Of a stretch of DNA of 18,711 nucleotides, positions 6,762 through 14,540 are shown one piece after another. Origin of the DNA: VFMC01 sp040380855. Lineage in GTDB: Bacteria; Actinomycetota; Acidimicrobiia; Acidimicrobiales; Ilumatobacteraceae. The DNA lies in assembly GCA_040380855.1 (NCBI GenBank), contig JBEIIG010000071.1:1-18711 (forward strand). The letters are read 5' to 3'. A program made the translations under genes and the position numbers. Under the pieces are notes generated by a model. The model searched no databases. It was not told the DNA's origin and saw nothing but the letters and a program-made list of their open reading frames with translations. How positions within the stretch are numbered: the stretch's first letter is position 1; every line of letters starts with the position of its first letter.

Positions 6762-7714
6762 CCGGTCCAGTCGATCACCAGGTGCTCGCCCACCTGGCGC
6801 ACCGGGGTGTCGAACGCAGCGCACGCGGCGCGGAACCGGTTGCCCACCACGCGGGCCTCGCCGCTGTCGGCCAGGCGGGTCATGCAGTGATCGAGCGCGA
6901 TGGGTGTGGCATCGAGCTGCACGGGCGTGGCCCCGTCGAAGGTGACGGTGAACAGCAGGCCGAGGTCGTTGCGCAGGCGCGGGTCGACGGCGTAGTCGTC
7001 GATGAACCCGCCGATGTCGAACAGGATGCGGTCGGTCACCCCGTGCACCACGTGGGCAGAGTGGCCGGCCACGAGCGTCGCCCCGGCCGCCCGCAACTCC
7101 GCCGCGGCGCGACGTACGTGGTCGACCGGTTCGGGCACCAGGTTGGGGCCCCAGTGCGGGCTGACGATCACGATGTCTGCCGGGGAGGCGGCGATCGTCC
7201 GGTGCAACCAGTCGGGGGTGCCGTGGCGCAGGTCGGCGTAGGCCACCCCGGGCTCGGCGTCGCCGGCTGCGAACTCGGCCGGGTGGTCGGTCACGCCGAC
7301 GACGGCCACCGAGGTGCTGGCGCGCTCGAACACGGCGGGCTGCCGCGCCGCGTGCACATCGGGCCCGGCGCCCACACAGGTGATGCCGGCCCGCTCGAGA
7401 TGTTCGATCGTGTCGAGCAACGCCACCGGGCCGTAGTCGAGCGCATGGTTGTTGGCCAGCGTGACGCAGTCGATCCCCAGATGGGCGAGATGTTCGGCCG
7501 CTGCCGGTGGCGCCCGGAAGAAGAACGGTTTCGCGGCGTTCGGCCAGCGCTGGCCGCGATCGCTGATGGCGCACTCGAGGTTGGCGATCACCAGATCGGC
7601 GTCGGCGAGCACTGCCACCACGCCGTCGCTGAACAGCGGTTTCCAGGGCTCGGTGCGTAGGCGTTCGGCGACGTTGCGGCCGAGCATCGTGTCTCCGGCG
7701 AGGGCGACTCTCAT
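6746..7714 (-). CDS. CapA family protein (poly-gamma-glutamate capsule synthesis/metallophosphatase fold)
   Basis: Encodes 322 residues from the ATG at 7714. Family hallmarks in order: GDTMLGR (D8), IANLECAI (E47), TLANNHALDYG (N89, H90), SPHWGPN (H187), GHSAHVVHG (H218, H221) and DIGGFIDDY. CapA/PgsA proteins have a calcineurin-like metallophosphatase fold and take part in polyglutamate capsule assembly in Bacillus, but many soluble relatives lie outside capsule operons with unknown roles. This one has no membrane anchor or signal peptide, and no capB or capC neighbour, so a capsule role is doubtful. An in-frame ATG at 7723 is a possible alternative start; neither has a strong ribosome-binding site. 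It is divergent from the 2OG oxygenase and overlaps the dimethylformamidase-like gene tail to tail. Confidence 0.9.
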   Translation of the reverse strand: MRVALAGDTMLGRNVAERLRTEPWKPLFSDGVVAVLADADLVIANLECAISDRGQRWPNAAKPFFFRAPPAAAEHLAHLGIDCVTLANNHALDYGPVALLDTIEHLERAGITCVGAGPDVHAARQPAVFERASTSVAVVGVTDHPAEFAAGDAEPGVAYADLRHGTPDWLHRTIAASPADIVIVSPHWGPNLVPEPVDHVRRAAAELRAAGATLVAGHSAHVVHGVTDRILFDIGGFIDDYAVDPRLRNDLGLLFTVTFDGATPVQLDATPIALDHCMTRLADSGEARVVGNRFRAACAAFDTPVRQVGEHLVIDWTGQLVA

Positions 7715-7772
7715 GCGTCCCATCACACTCGTCTGCGGCGCCGATGCGTAGGGCCGAACGGGCAGACACGCG

Positions 7773-7778
7773 TAACCT
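7773..7778 (+). promoter_or_regulatory. -10 element, apparent leaderless promoter for the 2OG oxygenase at 7785
   Basis: TAACCT ends six bases before the GTG start at 7785, and no ribosome-binding site lies between. The 70-bp divergent spacer (7715-7784) must also serve the CapA-like gene on the other strand. No clear -35 is visible. Confidence 0.62.
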
Positions 7779-7784
7779 GCGCTC

Positions 7785-8744
7785 GTGTTCGACCACATCC
7801 CCGTCGTCGACCTCGGTGCAGCCGAGGGTGCCCGCCTCGGCGCGCGCCTGCTCGACGTCTACTCGACGGTCGGGTTCGGCTACATCGTCGGGCACGGCGT
7901 CGCCGACGAGTTGGTGGCTGCGGTGTTCGAACAGTCGCGTCGGTTCCATGCCCTGCCGATGGCGACGAAGATGGCGATCGAGCTCGACGCCCGGCACCGT
8001 GGCTTCATCCCGATCGACACCTCGACCGACGTCACCTCACCGCTCGCCACCGTCACCAAACCGAATCAGAGCGAGAGCTTCATGATGATGCGTGAGGCCG
8101 GCTCGACCGACGCGTCGGTGCTGGCCGGGCACTACCTGGCCGGGCCCAACCAGTGGCCTGCCCTCGACGGTTTCCGCAAGGTGCTCGAGGCGTATCACGA
8201 GGCGTTGGCTGCCCTGTCGCAGCGGCTCGTCGTCTGCCTGGCCGACGCGCTCGGCGACACCGCCGGGGTGATCGCCCGTTCGTTCCGTCCACCCACCACG
8301 TGGCTGCGCCTGCTGCGCTACCCGCCCCGGCCTGCCGACGCCGCCGACGACCTGTACGGCTCGGCGCCGCACATCGACTTCGGTTGCATCACGGTGCTGG
8401 CGCAAGACACCCGCGGCGGCCTGCAGGTGGCGACACCCGACGGGCGATGGGTCGACGCGCCGCCTCTGGCCGGTTCGTTCGTCGTGAACGTCGGCACGAT
8501 GCTGCACCGTTGGAGCAACGGGCGGCTGCTCGCCACACCGCACCGGGTGACCAACACCTCGGGCGCCGAGCGCTACTCGGTGCCGTTCTTCTACGACCCC
8601 GATGTCACCACGGTGATCGAACCGCTGGCGTGCTGCATCGACGCCGACCGTCCGGCCCGGTTCGAGCCGATCGAGTTCGGTGCCTTCCTGCGTCACGAAC
8701 TCGAGTCGGGCTATCGACACCATCAGCCCGACTCGAGTCGTTGA
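7785..8744 (+). CDS. Isopenicillin N synthase-like 2-oxoglutarate/Fe(II) dioxygenase
   Basis: Encodes 319 residues from GTG. The N-terminal non-haem dioxygenase domain opens with IPVVDL, then YSTVGFGYIVGHGV. The catalytic jelly roll holds the iron triad H196, D198 (PHIDFGCITVLAQD) and H253 (TPHRVTN), and R263-x-S265 (RYSVPFF), the usual 2-oxoglutarate carboxylate clamp. The family oxidises small molecules: hydroxylation, desaturation, ring closure or, in plants, hormone metabolism. It is cytoplasmic. The GTG start is supported by the leaderless-type promoter directly upstream. A second member of the family lies at 14537-15616, sharing the block GPNQW and the domain order. The last 15 codons are embedded in a long inverted repeat. 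The substrate cannot be predicted. Confidence 0.93.
   Translation: MFDHIPVVDLGAAEGARLGARLLDVYSTVGFGYIVGHGVADELVAAVFEQSRRFHALPMATKMAIELDARHRGFIPIDTSTDVTSPLATVTKPNQSESFMMMREAGSTDASVLAGHYLAGPNQWPALDGFRKVLEAYHEALAALSQRLVVCLADALGDTAGVIARSFRPPTTWLRLLRYPPRPADAADDLYGSAPHIDFGCITVLAQDTRGGLQVATPDGRWVDAPPLAGSFVVNVGTMLHRWSNGRLLATPHRVTNTSGAERYSVPFFYDPDVTTVIEPLACCIDADRPARFEPIEFGAFLRHELESGYRHHQPDSSR
8699..8738. terminator. Perfect 14-bp inverted repeat at the convergent gene junction, inside the 2OG gene's 3' end
   Basis: ACTCGAGTCGGGCT (8699-8712) is the exact reverse complement of 8725-8738, around a 12-nt loop. It lies wholly in the last codons of the 2OG oxygenase, ending three bases before its TGA at 8742-8744, and just beyond the stop of the convergent DUF1996 gene at 8751. 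For the leftward transcript the position is right for a terminator; for the rightward one it would release or pause RNA polymerase at the stop codon. Each arm also contains the self-palindrome ACTCGAGT, so a protein-binding site is an alternative. Confidence 0.65.
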
Positions 8745-8750
8745 CGCCGA

Positions 8751-9629
8751 TCAGCGGCCCGGCGTCGCCGTGCAGACGGTGCCGGCGTTCAAGCAGCTCG
8801 TCACCAGCTCGTTCAGTCGGGCCGTGTCCCACGCCACGAAGGCATCGGCGTGCAGGGTGCTCGCGGCCCCGCTCGAGAACGCCACGCCCGTCAGGTCGCC
8901 ACCGGTGGCCCAGCGCACGTTCAGCACGATCTGCGGCACAGCGACGGGATGGGTCGACGGGCAGGCGCCCGCGGTGGCGTACGCCATGTGCGAGCGATGA
9001 TCGGGCGAGTCGAGGTTCAGGCCGTCCCAGCAGCCGGGGAAGACCACCCGGGTGACGAGGTTGGTGCCCCTCGGGCACGACGTGGGCATGGTTGCTGCAC
9101 CCTTGCCCTGTTCGCTCGGGCCGGTGCAGGCGAAGCGGATGTGGGTGGCATCGCCGGCCACCATCTTCAACCCGTTCGGCGGGGCGACGATGCTCGCTGC
9201 CGGGCGGTTGCCGACGAGGTAGTACACGCTCGAGCGGATCGGCTGTACCGCCACACCGTTGCGCTGCAGGGTGGGTACCCAGTACGCCGAATGGTCGGCC
9301 TTCTCGGTGCAGGTGGTGGGGCTGGCCATCAGCGACTCGAATGTGGTGTCGGCATTGGTGGTGGTGGCCCCGAAGAACGTGTGGTCGTGCGACGCGCCGG
9401 CCTGGCCGGGCTTCACGATCGGGTCGTCCATCGCCGTGTGCGAGAACCCGCAGCGCACGACGAACCGGCCACCGCGCGGTTCGTTGCCGGTGTTGGCCAG
9501 ATCGGTCGCCGTGTCGCTGGGCGGCGGCGTGGGCTTGGGCTTGGCGACCAGGCCGGCCGCGGTAGCGGGGGCTGCCACGGCGATGGCACCGGCCAGGCTC
9601 AAGAGGGCGAAGGTCATACGGCGGTTCAT
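8751..9629 (-). CDS. Secreted DUF1996 protein
   Basis: Encodes 292 residues. A Sec signal peptide is clear: MNRR, a hydrophobic core and APATAAG with cleavage near residue 25, followed by a Pro/Lys/Thr stretch. The mature part has the DUF1996 hallmarks: FVVRCGFSHTAMDDPIV, SHDHTFFG (H81, D82, H83), AYWVPTL, FPGCWDGLNLDSPDHRSHMAY (H211, H214) and a late IVLNVRW. Eight cysteines (60, 107, 168, 185, 200, 223, 279, 286) suit disulfides in an exported protein. The family occurs in fungi and Actinobacteria, sometimes joined to carbohydrate-binding or lectin modules; its activity is unknown. The paired histidine motifs suggest a metal or catalytic site. The start at 9629 is fixed by TAGGAG four bases upstream. 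Probably monocistronic. Confidence 0.9.
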   Translation of the reverse strand: MNRRMTFALLSLAGAIAVAAPATAAGLVAKPKPTPPPSDTATDLANTGNEPRGGRFVVRCGFSHTAMDDPIVKPGQAGASHDHTFFGATTTNADTTFESLMASPTTCTEKADHSAYWVPTLQRNGVAVQPIRSSVYYLVGNRPAASIVAPPNGLKMVAGDATHIRFACTGPSEQGKGAATMPTSCPRGTNLVTRVVFPGCWDGLNLDSPDHRSHMAYATAGACPSTHPVAVPQIVLNVRWATGGDLTGVAFSSGAASTLHADAFVAWDTARLNELVTSCLNAGTVCTATPGR

Positions 9630-9648
9630 CGTGCTCCTACGGACGGAC

Positions 9649-9681
9649 GTGGTGGAGCCACCACGATGGACGCGCAAGGTA
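9649..9681 (-). promoter_or_regulatory. Likely promoter and small leader hairpin for the DUF1996 gene
   Basis: On the minus strand TACCTT (9676-9681) is a plausible -10, giving a leader of about 40 nt. That leader contains a hairpin, GTGGTGG (9649-9655) against CCACCAC (9658-9664), followed by the AGGAG site. No distinct -35 is seen. The rest of the 158-bp gap to the helicase stop (9630-9787) holds nothing I can identify, including no strong terminator for the helicase. Confidence 0.4.
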
Positions 9682-9787
9682 AGAGGACCATGTGTTCCAG
9701 GTGAGACGTGCCGGCAGGTGTCTCAAGAGTTCGTCAAAGCGCCGACGCAGCGTCGACGTGCGGCGGGTGCCGAGTGCGCTGCGGGTG

Positions 9788-11155
9788 TCAGCGCCCCGAG
9801 CGACGGCGGCCCGACGAGGCGGTGCCGCCACGGCGGGGAGCGCTCGCCGACGGCCGTGCCGCGCCACGGCTGGGGGCACGGTGGCGCGACGGCTGCGCCG
9901 CCGGCTCGGGTGCTGCGGCCTGCAGGCTGGGCTTCACCTTGGCGGCGGCGGGACCGACGAGCTCGGCGATGAGCGGGTGTGCTGCGGTGACCTGGGTGAT
10001 GGTGGGCTCGATCGCCGCGGCACGGGTGAGCGAGCGCACGTCCTTGCGCTGATCGGGGGTCATGATCGTGATCACCACACCGCTGGCACCGGCCCGTGCC
10101 GTGCGGCCCGAGCGGTGCAGATACGCCTTGTGCTCGGCCGGCGGATCGACGTGCACCACGAGGGCGATCTCGTCGACGTGGATACCGCGCGCCGCGATGT
10201 CGGTGGCGACGAGCACGCGTGTCGAACCGGCAGCGAACGCCGACAGGCTGCGCTCGCGTGCGGCCTGCGACAGGTTGCCGTGCAGCTCCACCGCCGGGAT
10301 ACCCGCAGTGGTGAGCTGCTTGGCGAGCTTCTTCGCGCCGTGCTTGGTGCGGGTGAACAGCAGCGAGCGGTCGCGGCCCGACGCGAGTGCGGTGACGACC
10401 GACAGCTTGTCGCCGGCCTCGGTGGCGAGCACGTGGTGGGTCATCGTGCCGACGGGCGACACCTCGGGATCGACCGAGTGCACCACCGGGTCGACCAGAT
10501 AGCGGCGCACCAGGCCGTCGATGCCGTTGTCGAGCGTGGCCGAGAACAGCAGGCGCTGAGTGCCGGTGGGTGTGGCGTCGAGCAGCCGCTTCACGGCGGG
10601 CAGGAAGCCGAGGTCGGCCATGTGATCGGCCTCGTCGAGCACCGTCACCTCCACCTGGTCGAGGCGGCAGTGGCGCTGGCCGATCAGGTCTTCGAGGCGG
10701 CCGGGGCAGGCGACGACGATGTCGACGCCTTGACGCAGGGCGTTCACCTGGGGTGTCTGGCCCACACCGCCGTAGACGGTGGTGACCCGCAGCGACATGG
10801 CCGCAGCGAGCGGCGCGATGGTGGCGGCCACCTGATTGGCGAGTTCGCGGGTGGGCACGAGCACCAGGGCGCGGGGTCGGCCGGCCTGGCGACGACGGCC
10901 CGACGCGGCGAGCGCAGCGACGGTGGGCAGGGCGAAGGCGATCGTCTTGCCGCTGCCGGTCTTACCGCGGCCCAGCACGTCGCGGCCGGCGAGTGAATCG
11001 GGCAGGGTGGCCGACTGGATGGGGAACGCAGTGGTGACACCGTCGCGGGCGAGGCTGTCGACCAGTGCGGCCGGCACGCCGAGCGCGCGGAAATCGGTGG
11101 ACGCGCCGGCAGACGGCGCGGGGCGCGAGGCGCCCGACAAGAGGGTGGGAGGCAT
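9788..11155 (-). CDS. DEAD-box ATP-dependent RNA helicase
   Basis: Encodes 455 residues with the complete helicase core: Q motif FPIQSATLP (44-52), motif I GKTGSGKT (64-71), Ia PTRELA, Ib PGR, II DEAD (174-177), III SAT (205-207), V VATDIAARG and VI HRSGRTARAG. It unwinds RNA duplexes with ATP and likely acts in ribosome assembly, mRNA decay or cold adaptation. After a short linker the tail is basic and rich in Arg, Ser, Pro, Gly and Ala (about 405-455), a typical non-specific RNA-binding extension. It most resembles the short RhlE-type enzymes, but I would not fix a gene name. The ATG at 11155 has only a weak upstream site (GAAAGA). A 135-bp spacer separates it from the upstream FAD oxidase gene on the same strand, so it probably has its own promoter there, which I could not define. 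Confidence 0.95.
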   Translation of the reverse strand: MPPTLLSGASRPAPSAGASTDFRALGVPAALVDSLARDGVTTAFPIQSATLPDSLAGRDVLGRGKTGSGKTIAFALPTVAALAASGRRRQAGRPRALVLVPTRELANQVAATIAPLAAAMSLRVTTVYGGVGQTPQVNALRQGVDIVVACPGRLEDLIGQRHCRLDQVEVTVLDEADHMADLGFLPAVKRLLDATPTGTQRLLFSATLDNGIDGLVRRYLVDPVVHSVDPEVSPVGTMTHHVLATEAGDKLSVVTALASGRDRSLLFTRTKHGAKKLAKQLTTAGIPAVELHGNLSQAARERSLSAFAAGSTRVLVATDIAARGIHVDEIALVVHVDPPAEHKAYLHRSGRTARAGASGVVITIMTPDQRKDVRSLTRAAAIEPTITQVTAAHPLIAELVGPAAAKVKPSLQAAAPEPAAQPSRHRAPSRGAARPSASAPRRGGTASSGRRRSGR

Positions 11156-11290
11156 GGGGGTCTTTCGTGTTCGGTGGCCGGATGATGCACGGACTACCGC
11201 TGCACTCGACCGCGGGCTGCGTACATCGCAACACCGCCAGACGGCGACGCTATCGGCCGATCACCGGTTCCGGGCAGCGGCGATGCTCCG

Positions 11291-12655
11291 TCAGAGCTTC
11301 TTGCCGGGGTTCAGCAGGCCGGTGGGGTCGAGCGTGGCCTTCATCCGGTGCTGTACCGCGAGGTGCACCGGGTCGATCTCCTTGGCGATGAACGCCCGCT
11401 TCAGCGTGCCCACTCCGTGCTCGGCGGCCAGCGTGCCACCGAGGTCGAGGGCGAGGTCGACGATGTCGGCGAAGGCGGCTCGCGCCCGTGTCTCCTCATC
11501 GGGGTCGTTGCCGTCGAAGACGAGCATCGGGTGCATGTTGCCGTCGCCCGCGTGCCCGATGGTGGGCAGGTCGACACCGTGCCGCTCGCCGATCGCGATG
11601 ATGCCGGCCAGCAGGTCGGGCAGGCGCTCGCGCGGCACCGCCACGTCTTCGGGCAGCATCGCCTTGCCCAGCCGTTCCCAGGCCGACCACACCCTGCGGC
11701 GCACCTCGATGAACATGTCGCCCTCGGCCGGATCGACGACGTGGTACACCTCGCCGGCCCCGGCAGCGCGGCACAGCTGGGCCATCTCGGCGATGGCCTG
11801 TTCGGCACGATCGCCCGCGGTCTGGATGAGCAGCAGGCAGGCGGCATCGGTGTCGAGGCCCATGTTGAACACCGCGTCGACCTGGCGCAGCGACGCCTGG
11901 TCGACGATCTCCATCAACGACGGCTCGTAGCCGCCACGGAAGATCTCGAGGATCGCCGTGCCGGCGTGCGGCAGTTCGCCGAAGTAGGCGATCGCCGTGC
12001 ACGGCGGCGGGGGCGTGGGGATGAGCTTCACCGTCACCTCGGTGATCACCCCGAGGATGCCCTCCGAACCCACGAACAGCCCGGTGAGATCGAGGCCGGC
12101 CGCGTTCTTCAGGGTGTGCCGACCGGTGCGGATGACATCGCCGTCGGCCAGCACCACCTCGAGGCCGATCACGTAGTCGCGGGTGACGCCGTAGCGCACA
12201 CAGCACAGCCCGCCTGCGTTGGTGGCCACGTTGCCACCGATCGACGAGATCTCGTAGCTCGCCGGATCGGGCGGGTAGAACAACCCGTGCTCGGCGACGG
12301 CGCGTTTGAGGTCGCCGTTCAGCACGCCCGGCTGCACACGGGCCATGCGGTTGGCCGTGTCGATGCCGACGATGCGGTTCATGCGGTGCATCGACAGCAC
12401 CAGGCATTCGTCGACGGCATTCGCCCCGCCGGTCAGGCCGCTGCCGGCACCGCGGGTGACCACGGGTGCGCCCACCGCCCGGGCCGCGGCAAGGGCCGCC
12501 ACCACCTCGTCGGTCGAGCGCGGCATCACCAGCACCGCTGCGGTGCCCGGCCGCTCGAAGATTGCGCGGTCGTGCGAGTACGCGGCCACCACGTCGGCAT
12601 CGGCCTCGATGCACTCGGCTGCGAGCCGTGCGCGGAGTTCGGCGAGCAGCGTCAT
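11291..12655 (-). CDS. FAD-linked oxidase, GlcD-like (glycolate/D-lactate dehydrogenase family)
   Basis: Encodes 454 residues, the usual length for GlcD-type flavoproteins. The PCMH-type FAD-binding domain is visible: PVVTRGAGSGLTGGANA (64-80), then QPGVLNGDLKRAV and SIGGNVATNAGGL. The C-terminal substrate domain carries GHAGDGNMHPML and, near the end, the AAEHGVGTLKR and LDPTGLLNPGKKL blocks. Relatives oxidise 2-hydroxyacids such as glycolate or D-lactate, usually passing electrons to an Fe-S partner (GlcF) or a quinone. GlcE and GlcF are absent here, so a D-lactate or D-2-hydroxyglutarate dehydrogenase-like role is equally possible. Its ATG overlaps the ClC stop by 4 bp; it is the last gene of a four-gene coupled operon. 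No clear terminator follows. Confidence 0.92.
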   Translation of the reverse strand: MTLLAELRARLAAECIEADADVVAAYSHDRAIFERPGTAAVLVMPRSTDEVVAALAAARAVGAPVVTRGAGSGLTGGANAVDECLVLSMHRMNRIVGIDTANRMARVQPGVLNGDLKRAVAEHGLFYPPDPASYEISSIGGNVATNAGGLCCVRYGVTRDYVIGLEVVLADGDVIRTGRHTLKNAAGLDLTGLFVGSEGILGVITEVTVKLIPTPPPPCTAIAYFGELPHAGTAILEIFRGGYEPSLMEIVDQASLRQVDAVFNMGLDTDAACLLLIQTAGDRAEQAIAEMAQLCRAAGAGEVYHVVDPAEGDMFIEVRRRVWSAWERLGKAMLPEDVAVPRERLPDLLAGIIAIGERHGVDLPTIGHAGDGNMHPMLVFDGNDPDEETRARAAFADIVDLALDLGGTLAAEHGVGTLKRAFIAKEIDPVHLAVQHRMKATLDPTGLLNPGKKL

Positions 12656-13962
12656 GCGTGGGCGTCGGCGGTGGCAGGCGTGGCGAGCGTGGGCACGATG
12701 CGGCTGGCGATCATCGCCACCACAGCCGACAGCAGGATGAGCGGCGCCATGCCCTCGAACGAGGTGCCGAGGATGAGCGCCACCAGCACCACGCTGGTGA
12801 TGGGCAACGAGCACGACACCACCGTCGCGGCGGTCATGGCGATGGCGATGGCCGGCAGGGCACCGAGGCCGGGCAGGTGTCCGAGCACCACACCGAGTGC
12901 AGCACCGAGCAACAACGCCGGGAAGATGAGGCCGCCGCGGAAGGCGGTCATCGACACGATGTAGGCGGCAGCCTTCAACAGGATCAGCGCGATGAGTGCG
13001 CCGGTGGCGAACGACGTGGGCTCGGTGATCACCTCGCCGAGCAGTTCGTGACCCGACGAGAGCACCTCGTAGAGGCTGCGGTCGGTGAGCGCTGCGTAGA
13101 GCGTTGCCGAGGCGGCGACGAGGGCACCTGCGACGACCGACATCGGTACGACGTTCGCGGTCACCCGTGGCGCGATGCGCTTGCCGATCGGGCGGATCTG
13201 GGCCATCAGCGCGGCGACGAGCACGGCGACCGGCAGGCACCACAGCAGATCGGCCACATCGGGCCGAGCGGCGCCGGCGATGTCGCCGACGGCGAGGCCG
13301 CCCATGTCGATGCCGTCGATCCGGCCGAGGCCCGAGAACCTCAGCGCCGCGGTACCACCCGAGGCCATCGCCGGCAGCAGCACGGCGGTCATCGGCACCA
13401 CCCCGGTGAGGGCCACCATCTCGACCACCAGGATGAGCGCCACCACGGGACTGCCGAAGATGGCGGCCACCGCCGCGGTCTGCGCGGCGATCGACACGAC
13501 GGCCACCGTGGTGGGGTCGGTCGAGTTGCCGAAGCGGCGGTGGGCGAGCACGCCGATGCCCGATCCGATCGCCAGCAACGGTCCTTCGGGGCCGACGACA
13601 GCGGCTGCGGCCAGGCTGGCCAGCGCGGCCAGCGCGACGCCGGGAACGTGCGACGGTTCGGTGGGGGCGATCCCCATGCCGTCGGCGGGGAGATGGCCGC
13701 CGTGGCCCGGCATCGAGCGCACCACGAGGCCCACCACCAGGCCTGCCACGGGCAGCACCAGGAACGGCCACCAGAGTGGGATCTCGTCGTGCCCGAAGTG
13801 CTCGGGCAGCGTCTCCCACAGCCAGGTGCCCAGCTTCGCCGCGGCCACCGAGAAGGCGAAGGCGGCGAGTGAGACGGGGATGCCGAGCAGTGCGCCGAGC
13901 AGGACCGGGCGCAGTTGTGCCGAGCGAGAGGGCGCGGTGGTGGAGGTCGTTGCGTTCGTCAT
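12652..13962 (-). CDS. ClC-family chloride channel or H+/Cl- antiporter
   Basis: Encodes 436 residues, mostly hydrophobic helices, with the ClC signatures VGPEGPLL (G124-P128, containing the gating glutamate E126) and GGLIFPALLLG (343-353, the GxFxP element). The first filter motif, normally GSGIP, reads GHGGHLP (86-92), so the serine that binds the central chloride in the Escherichia coli transporter is not conserved in place. This variant belongs to a divergent ClC subgroup; whether it carries chloride, another anion or works as an antiporter is open. There is no cytosolic CBS domain. The start at 13962 overlaps the HutD stop by 4 bp and its own stop overlaps the oxidase start, so it is in the middle of a coupled operon. 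Confidence 0.92.
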   Translation of the reverse strand: MTNATTSTTAPSRSAQLRPVLLGALLGIPVSLAAFAFSVAAAKLGTWLWETLPEHFGHDEIPLWWPFLVLPVAGLVVGLVVRSMPGHGGHLPADGMGIAPTEPSHVPGVALAALASLAAAAVVGPEGPLLAIGSGIGVLAHRRFGNSTDPTTVAVVSIAAQTAAVAAIFGSPVVALILVVEMVALTGVVPMTAVLLPAMASGGTAALRFSGLGRIDGIDMGGLAVGDIAGAARPDVADLLWCLPVAVLVAALMAQIRPIGKRIAPRVTANVVPMSVVAGALVAASATLYAALTDRSLYEVLSSGHELLGEVITEPTSFATGALIALILLKAAAYIVSMTAFRGGLIFPALLLGAALGVVLGHLPGLGALPAIAIAMTAATVVSCSLPITSVVLVALILGTSFEGMAPLILLSAVVAMIASRIVPTLATPATADAHA

Positions 13963-14540
13963 GGGGTTCCCGCTGCGCGACTGTAGACGCAGGCCACCGC
14001 CACCACGGTGGGTGCGGTGGCCACGAGCGCCAGCGGTGCGCCGGGCAACTCGGCCAGCAGGGCGTCGAACGGCTGCACCGTCTGGCCGCCGACGGTGGCT
14101 GCACCAGCGAGCAGCACGACGGCGACGTCGCCCTCGCCGAGTGGAACAGCCTGGCCGGGTTGCAGGTGCACCCGACGCAGCGCGCCTTCCGCCCGGTCGC
14201 GGCGCACCATCAGGTTCAGATCGCTGATCGGACCGTCGAACAACCGGCAGGTGGTGACGGCCTCACCGGCGAACGCGAACGGCGTGCTGTCGGTGCGCAG
14301 GTCGTGGGTGGTGGCGTCGACCGTGAGTGCCATCCCGGCACCCGCCGCCACGAGGATGTGTCGGTCGACTCCCGGCAGCGACGAGAAAGGTCCGTCGGTC
14401 TCGACGGCAGCGATGCTGAGTCGCCAGTCCCAGTCGTCGCGCCCGGCCGGGTGCACGGCCACCTCGGCGGTGGTGCCGCCACCGTTCGCCCACGGCATCC
14501 GTCGGTGCGCGGCTGCGGGGCAGAACCGCCAGTCGCTCAC
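13959..14540 (-). CDS. HutD/Ves family protein
   Basis: Encodes 193 residues from GTG at 14540. HutD landmarks: MPWANGGGTTAEV near the start, DWDWRLSIAAVETDGPFSSLPG (37-58), a glycine-rich LVAAGAGM turn, FAGE, and DLNLMVRR (108-114), all in a cupin-like double beta-barrel. In Pseudomonas HutD accompanies histidine-utilisation genes and is proposed to limit hut expression; E. coli Ves is a relative of uncertain role. No hut gene is present here, so the histidine link is not supported. It overlaps the upstream oxygenase stop by 4 bp (GTGA) and the downstream ClC start by 4 bp. A small-molecule-binding or sensing role within this operon is inference. Confidence 0.88.
   Translation of the reverse strand: MSDWRFCPAAAHRRMPWANGGGTTAEVAVHPAGRDDWDWRLSIAAVETDGPFSSLPGVDRHILVAAGAGMALTVDATTHDLRTDSTPFAFAGEAVTTCRLFDGPISDLNLMVRRDRAEGALRRVHLQPGQAVPLGEGDVAVVLLAGAATVGGQTVQPFDALLAELPGAPLALVATAPTVVAVACVYSRAAGTP

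Noticed and set aside
11156..11290. Terminator and promoter between the FAD oxidase and the helicase
   Set aside because: Only short, weak stems (CGCC/GGCG) and several equally poor TANNNT matches are present; none could be singled out.
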